From positions 1 through 64,000 of the forward strand of contig USQQ01000006.1 of NCBI GenBank assembly GCA_900556875.1: 64,000 bases of DNA, in the 5' to 3' direction. The notes under the pieces were generated by a model. That model did not search any database, had not been told where the DNA came from, and saw only the letters and a list, made by a program, of their open reading frames with translations. The translations under genes were made by a program, and so were the position numbers. Positions 37,166 through 44,778 of the stretch are shown piece by piece (position 1 is the first letter of the stretch; every line of letters starts with the position of its first letter). The stretch comes from an uncultured Collinsella sp. GTDB taxonomy: Bacteria; Actinomycetota; Coriobacteriia; Coriobacteriales; Coriobacteriaceae.

Positions 37166-37175
37166 GCGCTACTGC

Positions 37176-37203
37176 AAAGGGCCCCAATCGGGGCCCGTTT
37201 CTT
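37176..37203 (+). terminator. Duplicated terminator
   Basis: AAAGGGCCCC faces GGGGCCC followed by GTTTCTT. It lies 16 bases before the stop of the convergent kinase gene and could also terminate it. Confidence 0.7.
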
Positions 37204-37219
37204 ATAGCGGTACATTGCA

Positions 37220-38599
37220 TTAAGCGACTATGCCGGTTGCGTTGCCGACGGCAATAATCACGATCATGATGACGCACATAATTCCCAGCGCCTTAAGCCA
37301 CAGCGTGACAAACTCACGGCCCCGATAACGATCAAGCACGGGAAAGCGGCGCCGAAGCCTGCGGCGGTCGAGCACGCCAAACGAGATGAGCACCACCATG
37401 CCATCGACCATAAGAAAATACTCAAGGGCCAAAAACCACGTTGGATAGCTGCGGTTGGCTCCCGTGGGCTGGAATACGGCAAAATGGCTTCCAACCAGTA
37501 GCAGCAAGGTTGCCGCATAGATCATGCCGTTCCATATACGCCCAATGGGTTCCGGGATCCGTGAAAGCAGGCTCTTGCGGCGAGGAGCCACCGAAGAGAC
37601 TTCCTTGGGCCGCCGCCCGAAAGACGGCGCCATTTGCGGAGCAGCCTGCGCCATTGAAGGCGCCGTCGTGCTATTCGAGCCAGGCTCAGGCAGACACAGC
37701 CCGTATGCCGCGCGCGCAGCGTGTCCGAGCGCCTCGGCACTTCCAAAGCGCTTGGCCGGATCGAGCGCCATGGCCATGCAAATGACATCAGCCAGCGCCA
37801 CGGGGACGTCGCACGCCTCGCATTGCTCGCGCATGTTCTGACCCGGCTTAGGGTCAGCCCCCGTCAGACAAAAGAACAGAAGCGCGCCGAGCGCATAGAC
37901 ATCGCTGCGCACGCTCGTCTGCCCAAAACCATATTGCTCGGGTGGCGCATAGGGTCGCGTTCCAAACTTAACCGTGTCGGCATCGGCCCCGTCACGCCAC
38001 ACCCGCGCGATTCCCAGGTCGATAATCACCAGCGACGAGAAGGTCATGCCGGCATCGGCTGCATACCTCACGCCCGATACGATGATGTTCGAGGGTTTAA
38101 GGTCGCGGTGGATTACCGGTACCCCCGGCTCCCCCGCAGCCGCAAAACCAGCATGTAGCTCGCCTACCGCTTCACACAAAACGGGATACAGCCCGCGGGC
38201 ATAATCGGGCGTCGCCCCCAAGCGTCCCACCAACGCCTCGAGTGTCTCGCCTTCGACATACTCCATCACCACGTCGAGCTCGTCGCCCACACGGCGGCAA
38301 TCGACGATTCGCGGTAAGTGCTCAAAACGACGACCGGCGCGCTGGGCCGCAAACAGGCGCTCATAAGCTCCGCCAATCTGCACCGAAGCATCGATGCGCT
38401 TGCGGACAAAGGGGCCAAGAGACCCGCCACCAGAGCCCTCAAAAAAGACGAGTTCGGTCGTCTCGACATCCGAGAGCTTGAGCACGCGCTCCACACGATA
38501 GCTGTCATCGCGGTCGAGCGACGCCAAATGCTCGACAAGCGAAGCAGTCAGCTCATCATCGGAATATGTTGGGCTCTGAGTATCCATAGCGTCCATCAT
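37220..38599 (-). CDS. Membrane Ser/Thr protein kinase
   Basis: A Hanks-type kinase of about 459 residues. The kinase domain (about 20-300) has VIHRDLKPSNIIV, a DLG instead of DFG metal-binding motif in VIIDLGIARVW, and TRPYAPPEQYGFGQTSVRSDVYALGALLFF. The lysine of the ATP-binding lobe appears in PFVRKRIDASV. Three hydrophobic segments follow near the C-terminus, with no extracellular sensor domain. The start is uncertain: ATGs at 38599, 38596 and 38587 all lack a good site. An ATG at 38680 would sit 6 bases after the upstream stop, but its codons look noncoding. It is co-directional with the small regulator upstream. Confidence 0.85.
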   Translation of the reverse strand: MMDAMDTQSPTYSDDELTASLVEHLASLDRDDSYRVERVLKLSDVETTELVFFEGSGGGSLGPFVRKRIDASVQIGGAYERLFAAQRAGRRFEHLPRIVDCRRVGDELDVVMEYVEGETLEALVGRLGATPDYARGLYPVLCEAVGELHAGFAAAGEPGVPVIHRDLKPSNIIVSGVRYAADAGMTFSSLVIIDLGIARVWRDGADADTVKFGTRPYAPPEQYGFGQTSVRSDVYALGALLFFCLTGADPKPGQNMREQCEACDVPVALADVICMAMALDPAKRFGSAEALGHAARAAYGLCLPEPGSNSTTAPSMAQAAPQMAPSFGRRPKEVSSVAPRRKSLLSRIPEPIGRIWNGMIYAATLLLLVGSHFAVFQPTGANRSYPTWFLALEYFLMVDGMVVLISFGVLDRRRLRRRFPVLDRYRGREFVTLWLKALGIMCVIMIVIIAVGNATGIVA

Positions 38600-38686
38600 A
38601 ACGCGGGACGCGGACACCCCATGTTGTCCGCACCCCGTTCGTTTGCATGGTTGTTCTGGTGACACAACCGGCTCAGCCATCGGCCA

Positions 38687-39109
38687 CTAACTCACCGTTT
38701 CCTCGCCAAAGCGATACAGCTCTTCATTGACCTTTTGGAGGCTACAGCCACGGTCGATGCAAAAGATAATGATTGCATCGCGACGGTCCTTGCAGTTGAG
38801 GACGCTCACTCCGGCAGCCGTCAGGGCGCGGTTGGTCTCTTTCATCGACAGCGCCATTGCAAAGGCAATCTGCAGCACCTTATTGCGGCTCGGATTGCGC
38901 GAACCGGTAAAGATCTGATAGCCAAAGGTCTCGTTGAGGTCGGCCATACGCACCACGCGCGAACGCTCGAGCCCCTTCTCTTGCAGCAACTGCTTTAAGT
39001 AATCCGAAAGCGACGGGGCGGCAAAGTCGTGTTCCTTGATATAGCCATCGATACTCGGCGCATCGAGGAGCTCGTTGAGCAACTCGTCCGTCAGCTTTTT
39101 ATCGGGCAC
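38687..39109 (-). CDS. Small helix-turn-helix-like regulator
   Basis: A 140-residue protein with a probable DNA-binding helix-turn-helix (LSDYLKQLLQEKGLERSRVVRMADLNETFGYQIFTGSRNPSRNKVLQIAFAM), XRE-like in layout. It is followed by a short alpha-helical domain ending with charged residues. It starts with GTG after GGGAGGTGAGG. The next gene on the strand is the Ser/Thr kinase, so the pair may be a signalling unit in which the kinase acts on this protein. That is inference from position only. Confidence 0.7.
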   Translation of the reverse strand: MPDKKLTDELLNELLDAPSIDGYIKEHDFAAPSLSDYLKQLLQEKGLERSRVVRMADLNETFGYQIFTGSRNPSRNKVLQIAFAMALSMKETNRALTAAGVSVLNCKDRRDAIIIFCIDRGCSLQKVNEELYRFGEETVS

Positions 39110-39148
39110 GCGGCCTCACCTCCCATACGGCGCAACGGTAGCGACATG

Positions 39149-39694
39149 TTAGGCCAGCACCCAGCTTGCAGCGGCAGACTTATCAAACACGTTGGCAAAA
39201 TAGAGAGCCTTCTTGATGTCACCATCAAAGTAGATATTGCCCGCCACGGAGCCACCGGCGGCAAGGGTACCAGACTGCAGCTCATCGGAACCCTCGCTGT
39301 AATAACCCTGGTTCTGCTGCGCACCGTTGGCGTCCTCGCCCTTCCAGTCGTAGATATTGTAATCTGCGCCCTCATCGCCATTGTTGACGTACGTGACGTG
39401 AATGCCCGTCATGGTCGAACCGTCATAATTTGTAAGGCCGGGCTGGACGGAATCGACAACGACGGAAAGACCGGCAGCCGTGGTCACGGTCGTGCCGACG
39501 GCCAGGTCGGTCGTTGGCTGTTCCTCCTTTTTCGACTCCTCCTTCTTATCTGCGTCGCCGGCGTCCTCGGTAACGGTCGCCTTATCGCTGCCACAGCCCG
39601 CAAGCAGGCCGGCAGTCCCCAAGGCAACGGTGGCGAACGCGCCAAGCGCAGCGCGACGGCTCAGCAGCACTTCGTTTTCGAGCTTTTTCATCAT
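39149..39694 (-). CDS. DUF4352-like lipoprotein with twin-arginine signal
   Basis: A 181-residue surface lipoprotein. The signal contains SRRAALG, a twin-arginine motif, and a lipobox ending LLAGC, so it is probably lipid-anchored after Tat export. An acidic/lysine linker (KKEESKKEEQ) follows. The rest looks like a DUF4352-type beta-sandwich: TVTTAAGLSVVVDSV and MTGIHVTYVNNGDEG. The function is unknown. The start at 39694 has GGAAGG upstream. Confidence 0.8.
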   Translation of the reverse strand: MMKKLENEVLLSRRAALGAFATVALGTAGLLAGCGSDKATVTEDAGDADKKEESKKEEQPTTDLAVGTTVTTAAGLSVVVDSVQPGLTNYDGSTMTGIHVTYVNNGDEGADYNIYDWKGEDANGAQQNQGYYSEGSDELQSGTLAAGGSVAGNIYFDGDIKKALYFANVFDKSAAASWVLA

Positions 39695-39855
39695 GCATCC
39701 TTCCATCTATCCGGCTACCGTGCCGGCACACAGCACATCGTAGGAAGGATTGAACTTGAATTCATTAGCTGTGAGCTAAGGTTGCGGTAAACGGCCCATG
39801 CAGTTATCCAAACGCCGAGCAAACGCACTTTGCGCGACCGTCCGCTGGCAGTACA

Positions 39856-40176
39856 TCAACCCACCGTGACGGATTCCCCGGTAAAGGCACTGATCATCAA
39901 CAGGGCAAAGAACACCAGGTAGCTGACACTCAGCGGGTACGCAATGACCAGGAATACGACCCAGCCGACATTGGTTTTGCCGTCGACACGGCGTCGCTCG
40001 CGATTGCGGCAGAGCCAAACCGTCACGCCAATGGCCACAATCAACAGCACAAGCGCCGCCGCGGCCAGTCCAGCAAGCGCAAACATCACGCCAATGCTCA
40101 CAGCAATAACCGGGAGCAGAAGCAAGCCGCACCCGCATCCACCCGGACTATAAACGGCAGTCTGTCGGCGCTTCAT
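39856..40176 (-). CDS. Hypothetical small membrane protein
   Basis: A 106-residue protein with three hydrophobic segments: the first is LLLLPVIAVSIGVMFALAGL, the second AAALVLLIVAIGVTVWLC, and a third near the C-terminus. A cysteine/glycine-rich cap (GGCGCG) precedes the first segment, and a basic loop (RNRERRRVDGKTN) lies after the second. GGAG precedes the start at 40176. I recognise no family. It sits between the lipoprotein and the HigBA module on the same strand. Confidence 0.6.
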   Translation of the reverse strand: MKRRQTAVYSPGGCGCGLLLLPVIAVSIGVMFALAGLAAAALVLLIVAIGVTVWLCRNRERRRVDGKTNVGWVVFLVIAYPLSVSYLVFFALLMISAFTGESVTVG

Positions 40177-40205
40177 CGTCACTCCAACCTCAACATCTTT
40201 GAACA

Positions 40206-40547
40206 CTACAATGCAATAGCCTGCTGGACAGGAACAATCTTATCCAGTTCCGGCTCGATGCGTCTCTTCTCCGCCTCGAGATCAAACGCTATCTGAGCGC
40301 GCAGCCAATAACCATCCGTCAGGCCAAAGTAGCGGCAAAGGCGAAGGTCGGTGTCGGCCGTCACACGACGCCTTCCCAAGATAATCTGTCCAATGCGTTG
40401 AGCCGGAATCCCGGTCTCCTTAGCAAGGCGATATTGAGAAATGCCCATGGGGACAAGAAATTCCTCTTTGAGAAGCTCACCAGGAGTCACCGGCGGCAGC
40501 AAATCGAACGCAGTCTCATCACTTGTGATAATCGACGATTTCGACAT
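40206..40547 (-). CDS. higA: HigA-type antitoxin
   Basis: A 113-residue antitoxin with an XRE-family helix-turn-helix: LLPPVTPGELLKEEFLVPMGISQYRLAKETGIPAQRIGQIILGRRRVTADTDLRL. This is the signature of VapI/HigA-family regulators, which bind and neutralise the toxin and repress the operon. The gene overlaps the toxin gene by 29 bases, toxin first, as is usual for higBA. The start at 40547 follows an AGGGGATG site. Confidence 0.9.
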   Translation of the reverse strand: MSKSSIITSDETAFDLLPPVTPGELLKEEFLVPMGISQYRLAKETGIPAQRIGQIILGRRRVTADTDLRLCRYFGLTDGYWLRAQIAFDLEAEKRRIEPELDKIVPVQQAIAL

Positions 40548-40800
40548 TCCAAGCCATCCCCTGTCTCCACTCAAAACAGACCCGATAGCGCTCATTGACA
40601 CGGATACTATATTGACCGGCGCGATCGCCCTTCAACGCTTCAAGACGATTGCCTGGCGGAACGCGAAGATCATCAAGCGAAGCGCAGATCTGCAGTTGGC
40701 GAATCTTCCTCAAGGCGACCCGCTCAAAAGGAATGAACTTCCTAATCCGCGCACCCATTGCAAAGCGTTCAGTGTCTTCATCTTTATATGATGCAATCAT
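40519..40800 (-). CDS. higB: HigB-type toxin (RelE superfamily)
   Basis: A 93-residue toxin of the RelE/HigB superfamily, members of which cut mRNA on the ribosome. Key segments are ALRKIRQLQICASLDDLRVPPGNRLEALKGDRAGQYSIRVNERYRVCFEW, with the conserved Arg and Tyr cluster. AAGGCG precedes the ATG. The upstream region has a perfect palindrome (ACGTTAATAACGT) suited to autoregulation by HigA. Confidence 0.9.
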   Translation of the reverse strand: MIASYKDEDTERFAMGARIRKFIPFERVALRKIRQLQICASLDDLRVPPGNRLEALKGDRAGQYSIRVNERYRVCFEWRQGMAWNVEIVDYHK

Positions 40801-40811
40801 AGTATCGCCTT

Positions 40812-40858
40812 ACGTTAATAACGTCAAACGTTTCTATAGACTTACATCTCTATTATAC
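40812..40858 (-). promoter_or_regulatory. higBA promoter and operator
   Basis: On the minus strand TATAAT lies at 40853-40858, and the 13-base palindrome ACGTTAATAACGT at 40812-40824 lies between it and the higB start. The palindrome is a likely HigA or HigBA binding site. No clear -35 box is visible. Confidence 0.6.
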
Positions 40859-40901
40859 CGTACATCTGTTCGTGTTTTCTAGAACAGGTATTCTTCGACA
40901 C

Positions 40902-42089
40902 TTAAGCAAGCAAAAGCAATCGTTTGTAGACATCGAGGCCCTTGAGTAGGATTTCCTCGTCAAAGAGCATGGTATCGGTATGCAGAGCGCTCGTGGCATA
41001 GGCGGGACAGCCATCCGAATCGATCGGATTATCTTGTCCCTCCGGCACGCCCGTACCCAGGAGGAAGAACACGCCTGGCAGATGGCGCTGATAGAAAGCG
41101 AAGTCCTCGGCAATCAGCAAAGGCTCATCCACGAGTTGCAGCTCGGACAAGACAGGCGCAATGTGGGCGAACAGCTCGGGATCGTTATCGACCGGCGGAT
41201 AGCCCTCGGCAAAATCGAGGTCATATGTGCAGCCCGTTGCGACGCAGGCATCGTCCAGCACGCGGCGCACGCCCTCGCGCGCGCGGTCGAACATGTCGTC
41301 CGTAAACACACGTAGGCTGCCGGCAACATGGGCCTCCCCCGCCACCGCATTGCAGACGGTGCCGGCCTGCAGCAGGCCGAACTTACCAATGCAGGGCTCG
41401 TCGACACCCAACTCGTCCATGAGCTCGCGCTCGGAAACCAAGAACTTGGCAGCCGCCAGCGCCGCATCGTGCGACTCCTCGACCGGAACGCCATAGGTCT
41501 TAGCGATATGGATGCTCGTGCCATGGATATGAATGTGTGTCTCACTCGAACGCGCCAGCAACGGACCGGAGCAGCTCGCCAACGTGCCGGCGGGCAGATC
41601 GGGCCACACGTGGAAGCCGAAGATGCGATCCACCCCGTAGCGCTCGAACACGCCGCTCTCGCACACCGTCTTGGCACCACCAGTCGTCTCCTCGGCCGGC
41701 TGAAACACAAAGAGCACATTGCGCTTAATGGCGCCCGGCTGCTCACGGATCGTACGGTCGACAAAGGTTGCCGCCGAAAGCGCCATGGCCATGTGTCCAT
41801 CGTGCCCGCAAGCATGCATCTTGCCGGGATGGGTCGAAGCGAACGCTGCCCCCGTTGCCTCGGCAATGGGCAGCGCATCCATATCGGCGCGAATCGCCGT
41901 GGCATGCGCGGCGCCAACGCCAGCGTCGAAGAAAGCGCAGACGCAGCCGGGGCACGGATGGGTCACATCGCAGGTGAGCGGTGCCAACACGCCCTCGATA
42001 TAGGCGATCGTCTGCGGAAGATCGAAGTCGAGCTCCGGGATCCTGTGCAAGTCGCGGCGGTAGCGACGGAGTTCTTGGAGCTCGGCCAT
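40902..42089 (-). CDS. M20 metal-dependent amidohydrolase
   Basis: A 395-residue M20D amidohydrolase. The metal-binding motifs are IRADMDALPI, KMHACGHDGHMAMAL, FVFQPAEETTGGA and FHVWPDLPAG, with ALHTDTMLF near the C-terminus. Members include hippurate, indole-acetyl-amino acid and N-acetyl-diaminopimelate deacetylases. It lies divergent from the lysine-riboswitch operon that encodes an N-acetyl branch of diaminopimelate synthesis. N-acetyl-LL-diaminopimelate deacetylase is therefore the best guess. AAAGGA precedes the ATG. Confidence 0.83.
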   Translation of the reverse strand: MAELQELRRYRRDLHRIPELDFDLPQTIAYIEGVLAPLTCDVTHPCPGCVCAFFDAGVGAAHATAIRADMDALPIAEATGAAFASTHPGKMHACGHDGHMAMALSAATFVDRTIREQPGAIKRNVLFVFQPAEETTGGAKTVCESGVFERYGVDRIFGFHVWPDLPAGTLASCSGPLLARSSETHIHIHGTSIHIAKTYGVPVEESHDAALAAAKFLVSERELMDELGVDEPCIGKFGLLQAGTVCNAVAGEAHVAGSLRVFTDDMFDRAREGVRRVLDDACVATGCTYDLDFAEGYPPVDNDPELFAHIAPVLSELQLVDEPLLIAEDFAFYQRHLPGVFFLLGTGVPEGQDNPIDSDGCPAYATSALHTDTMLFDEEILLKGLDVYKRLLLLA

Positions 42090-42204
42090 ATTGGTTCCTT
42101 TCGTAGGTGCGCGTCGGCTGCTATCTATTGTGCCGCAAGATTGCTACACCCTTATTTCCAGCATATCCCTGCATTTTTTAAACGTTATATACGAATACTC
42201 TTGT

Positions 42205-42233
42205 TTGGTAAAGTGCAACGTGGTAGGGTCGTT
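42205..42233 (+). promoter_or_regulatory. Possible promoter of the lysine operon
   Basis: TTGTTT and TAGGGT are separated by about 17 bases upstream of the riboswitch. The -10 box is poor, so this is tentative. Confidence 0.35.
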
Positions 42234-42240
42234 ACCACTT

Positions 42241-42400
42241 GATAGAGGCGCGGGCACGAAGAGCCGCGGGCGAGCCGGCAGGCTTTGACCCCGCGGGGAG
42301 GCGAAACCCGCCGAACTGGGTTTTTCGGGCACGAACAGCCTGGTGGGCCTGCGGGAAACACCCGCAGGACTGTCTGCAGCAATGCGGGAGCGCTATCCGG
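42241..42400 (+). promoter_or_regulatory. Lysine riboswitch (L box) aptamer
   Basis: The region matches the L-box consensus. The 5' strand is GATAGAGGCGC and the 3' strand GGAGCGCTATC, forming helix P1. Between them are GAAGAG, GGAGGCGAAACCCGCCGAAC (the loop L2/P2 region), GCCTGGTGGGCCTG and ACTGTC near the 3' end. It precedes lysA-dapA-dapB-dapH, all lysine or diaminopimelate genes, as expected for lysine feedback control. Confidence 0.92.
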
Positions 42401-42458
42401 ACATTGGGTCCACGCTATGCGGATTCGATGCGCAGGTAGCGCCGTCTGGATAGCGAGG
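42391..42458 (+). promoter_or_regulatory. Riboswitch expression platform (anti-P1 stem at the SD)
   Basis: CGCTATCCGGAC (42391-42402), the 3' strand of P1, is fully complementary with one G-U pair to GTCTGGATAGCG (42444-42455). That segment runs into the GAGG ribosome binding site of lysA. The two pairings are exclusive. There is no T-tract in the interval, so control of translation initiation is more likely than termination. Confidence 0.65.
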
Positions 42459-42468
42459 TTTACGGGAC

Positions 42469-44778
42469 ATGTCATTGACTCCCAACGAGGCATATGCGGC
42501 CAAGCAGCCGTTTGTGGACAAGGAGACGCTCGAGCATATCGTCGAGCAGTTCCCCACGCCGTTTCATCTATACGACGAGGCGGGCATCCGCCGCAACATG
42601 CAAGAAGTGCGCGACGCCTTTGCATGGAACCCGGGCTTTAAGGAATACTTTGCCGTCAAGGCCAACCCCAACCCGGCACTCATCTCCATTCTCAACGAAT
42701 ACGGCTGCGGCTGCGATTGCTCGAGCTATACCGAGCTCATGATCGCCCGCTCGCTGGGCATCACCGGACACGACATCATGTTCTCGTCCAACGACACACC
42801 GGCGGCGGACTTTGAGCTCGCCGACAAGCTGGGTGCCATCGTCAACTTTGACGACATCAGCCACATCGAGTTCTTTGAGCGCGTTGCGGGACCCATCCCC
42901 AAGACGGTCAGCTGCCGCTTTAATCCGGGCGGCCTATTCCAGCTCTCCAACGGCATCATGGATAACCCCGGCGACTCCAAATACGGCATGACCACCGAGC
43001 AGCTCTTCGAGGCCTTCCGCATGCTCAAGGCCAAGGGCGCCGAGGACTTTGGCATCCACGCATTCCTTGCCAGCAACACCGTCACCAACGACTACTACCC
43101 CAAGCTTGCGCGCATCCTCTTTGAGCTTGCCGTGCGCCTGGAGCGTGAAACGGGCGCACATGTCGCCTTTATCAATCTGTCCGGCGGTGTGGGTATCCCC
43201 TACCTGCCCGAGCAGCAGGCTAACGACATCCGTGCCATCGGCGAGGGCGTACACGCGGCCTACGACGAGATCTTGGTTCCCGCCGGCATGGGCGATGTGG
43301 CGATTTGCACCGAGATGGGTCGCTTTATGATGGGCCCCTACGGCTGCCTGGTGACCAAGGCCATCCACGAAAAGCAGATCTACAAGGACTATATCGGCGT
43401 GGACGCAAGCGCCGTCGATCTGATCCGTCCTGCCATGTATGGCGCTTACCACCACATTACGGTGATGGGACAGCCGGGTGGCGCCGACAAGACCGCAGCA
43501 CCCGTTACGGACACCTACGACATCACGGGCAATCTGTGTGAGAACAATGACAAGTTCGCCATTGATCGCGAGTTGCCGCATATCGACATGGGCGACCTGC
43601 TCGTGATCCACGATACCGGCGCGCATGGCTACTCCATGGGCTACAACTACAACGGCCGTCTGCGCTCCGCCGAGGTGCTGCTGCGCCCCGATGGCTCGGC
43701 CGACCTCATCCGCCGTGCTGAGCGCCCGGGCGATTACTTTGCCACGCTCGACGTGCTGCCTAGCGGCCGAGAGCTGCTGGCCAAGTCGCGCGCCGAAAGC
43801 GCCCGCCGTCGCGCCCAGGACGAGCGTCTGGCCGTCGCCGCTCAGTGGAACAAACGCATCCAGATCGCGGAAGCGAAGGAGAAGAACATGGATATCCGCA
43901 ACCTCGAGGGTTCGATCGTCGCCCTCGTCACGCCGTTTAAAAAGGACGGAAGCGTCGACTTTGACGCGCTCGAGCGCCTTATCGATTTCCACCTGCAAAA
44001 CGGTACCGACGCCATCCTCACCCTGGGCACCACCGGCGAGAGCGCCACGATGACTGACGATGAGGACAACTCCGTTGTCGCCGCGGTGGTCAAGCAGGTT
44101 GCAGGCCGTGTCCCCGTCATCGCCGGCTCGGGCTCCAACTCCACGCAGACCATGCTCACCAAGTCGCTCACCTATCAGGGCCTGGGCGCCGACGGCCTGC
44201 TGCTCATTACCCCCTACTACAACAAGTCCAACGAGGAGGGCATCTACCAGCACTTTAAGACCGTTGCCGATGCCGTAGATATCCCCTGCATCCTGTACAA
44301 CATCCCCGGCCGCTGCGGCTGCGGCATCAGCGAGCGCAACGTAGAGCGCTTGGCCGCGCACCCCAACATCATGGGTATTAAAGAAGCCTCGGGCAACGTC
44401 GCCTACGCGGCCAAGATCGCCCACCTGCTGTCCGATGACTTCCGCATGTACTCGGGCGAGGACGCCCTCACCGTGCCGCTCATGAGCCTGGGCGCCTCGG
44501 GCACCATCAGTGTGTGGGCCGATGTTCAGCCGCAGCTCGTGCACGACATGTGCCGCGCCTATCTGGACGGCGACGTAGCGCGCGCCCGCGATATCCAGAT
44601 TGCCGGCCAGCCGCTCATCAATGCCCTCTTTAGCGAGGTCAACCCCATCCCAGTTAAGGAAGCGCTCGCCCAGATGGGTATGATCGAGGCAAACTACCGC
44701 ATGCCGCTGTGCCCCATGGCCAACGACACGCGAGCCGCACTTACCGATGCTCTGAAGGGAGCTGGTCTGCTTGATTAA
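42469..44778 (+). CDS. lysA: LysA-DapA open frame (diaminopimelate decarboxylase, then dihydrodipicolinate synthase)
   Basis: One uninterrupted 769-codon frame. Residues 1 to about 455 are diaminopimelate decarboxylase, the last step of lysine synthesis: the PLP lysine is in KEYFAVKANPNP (Lys64), with NLSGGVGIPYLPEQQ, AICTEMGRFMMGPYG and DIMFSSNDTPAADFELA. Residues 474-769 are dihydrodipicolinate synthase, preceded by the linker AVAAQWNKRIQIAEAKEKN. No stop codon separates the two. An AAGGAG site and ATG at 43888 would let dapA also be translated alone. The lysine riboswitch and GAGG site precede lysA; dapB overlaps the end by 8 bases. Confidence 0.88.
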   Translation: MSLTPNEAYAAKQPFVDKETLEHIVEQFPTPFHLYDEAGIRRNMQEVRDAFAWNPGFKEYFAVKANPNPALISILNEYGCGCDCSSYTELMIARSLGITGHDIMFSSNDTPAADFELADKLGAIVNFDDISHIEFFERVAGPIPKTVSCRFNPGGLFQLSNGIMDNPGDSKYGMTTEQLFEAFRMLKAKGAEDFGIHAFLASNTVTNDYYPKLARILFELAVRLERETGAHVAFINLSGGVGIPYLPEQQANDIRAIGEGVHAAYDEILVPAGMGDVAICTEMGRFMMGPYGCLVTKAIHEKQIYKDYIGVDASAVDLIRPAMYGAYHHITVMGQPGGADKTAAPVTDTYDITGNLCENNDKFAIDRELPHIDMGDLLVIHDTGAHGYSMGYNYNGRLRSAEVLLRPDGSADLIRRAERPGDYFATLDVLPSGRELLAKSRAESARRRAQDERLAVAAQWNKRIQIAEAKEKNMDIRNLEGSIVALVTPFKKDGSVDFDALERLIDFHLQNGTDAILTLGTTGESATMTDDEDNSVVAAVVKQVAGRVPVIAGSGSNSTQTMLTKSLTYQGLGADGLLLITPYYNKSNEEGIYQHFKTVADAVDIPCILYNIPGRCGCGISERNVERLAAHPNIMGIKEASGNVAYAAKIAHLLSDDFRMYSGEDALTVPLMSLGASGTISVWADVQPQLVHDMCRAYLDGDVARARDIQIAGQPLINALFSEVNPIPVKEALAQMGMIEANYRMPLCPMANDTRAALTDALKGAGLLD
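43888..44778 (+). CDS. dapA: 4-hydroxy-tetrahydrodipicolinate synthase, possible internal start
   Basis: Condenses pyruvate and aspartate semialdehyde, the entry step of diaminopimelate synthesis. The 296-residue unit has a full-length family N-terminus (MDIRNLEGSIVALVTPFKKDGSVDFDALERLIDFHLQNGTDAILTLGTTGESATM), then LLLITPYYNKSNEEG. The Schiff-base lysine is in IMGIKEASGNVAYA. Its own AAGGAG site is 6 bases ahead. It is in frame with lysA without a stop, so it may be made both as a fusion and alone. Confidence 0.88.
   Translation: MDIRNLEGSIVALVTPFKKDGSVDFDALERLIDFHLQNGTDAILTLGTTGESATMTDDEDNSVVAAVVKQVAGRVPVIAGSGSNSTQTMLTKSLTYQGLGADGLLLITPYYNKSNEEGIYQHFKTVADAVDIPCILYNIPGRCGCGISERNVERLAAHPNIMGIKEASGNVAYAAKIAHLLSDDFRMYSGEDALTVPLMSLGASGTISVWADVQPQLVHDMCRAYLDGDVARARDIQIAGQPLINALFSEVNPIPVKEALAQMGMIEANYRMPLCPMANDTRAALTDALKGAGLLD

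Larger units (their letters stand above)
37109..37203 (+). repeat. Direct repeat, right copy (3' end of hydrolase gene)
   Basis: Second copy of the block at 35480-35575, covering the coding tail and the terminator. With the left copy it frames about 1.5 kb containing only the ATPase gene. Confidence 0.8.

Noticed and set aside
38600..38680. Kinase start at 38680, giving a protein 27 residues longer
   Set aside because: The extra codons are AT-richer and unlike the gene's usage, and there is no good binding site; kept as an alternative only.
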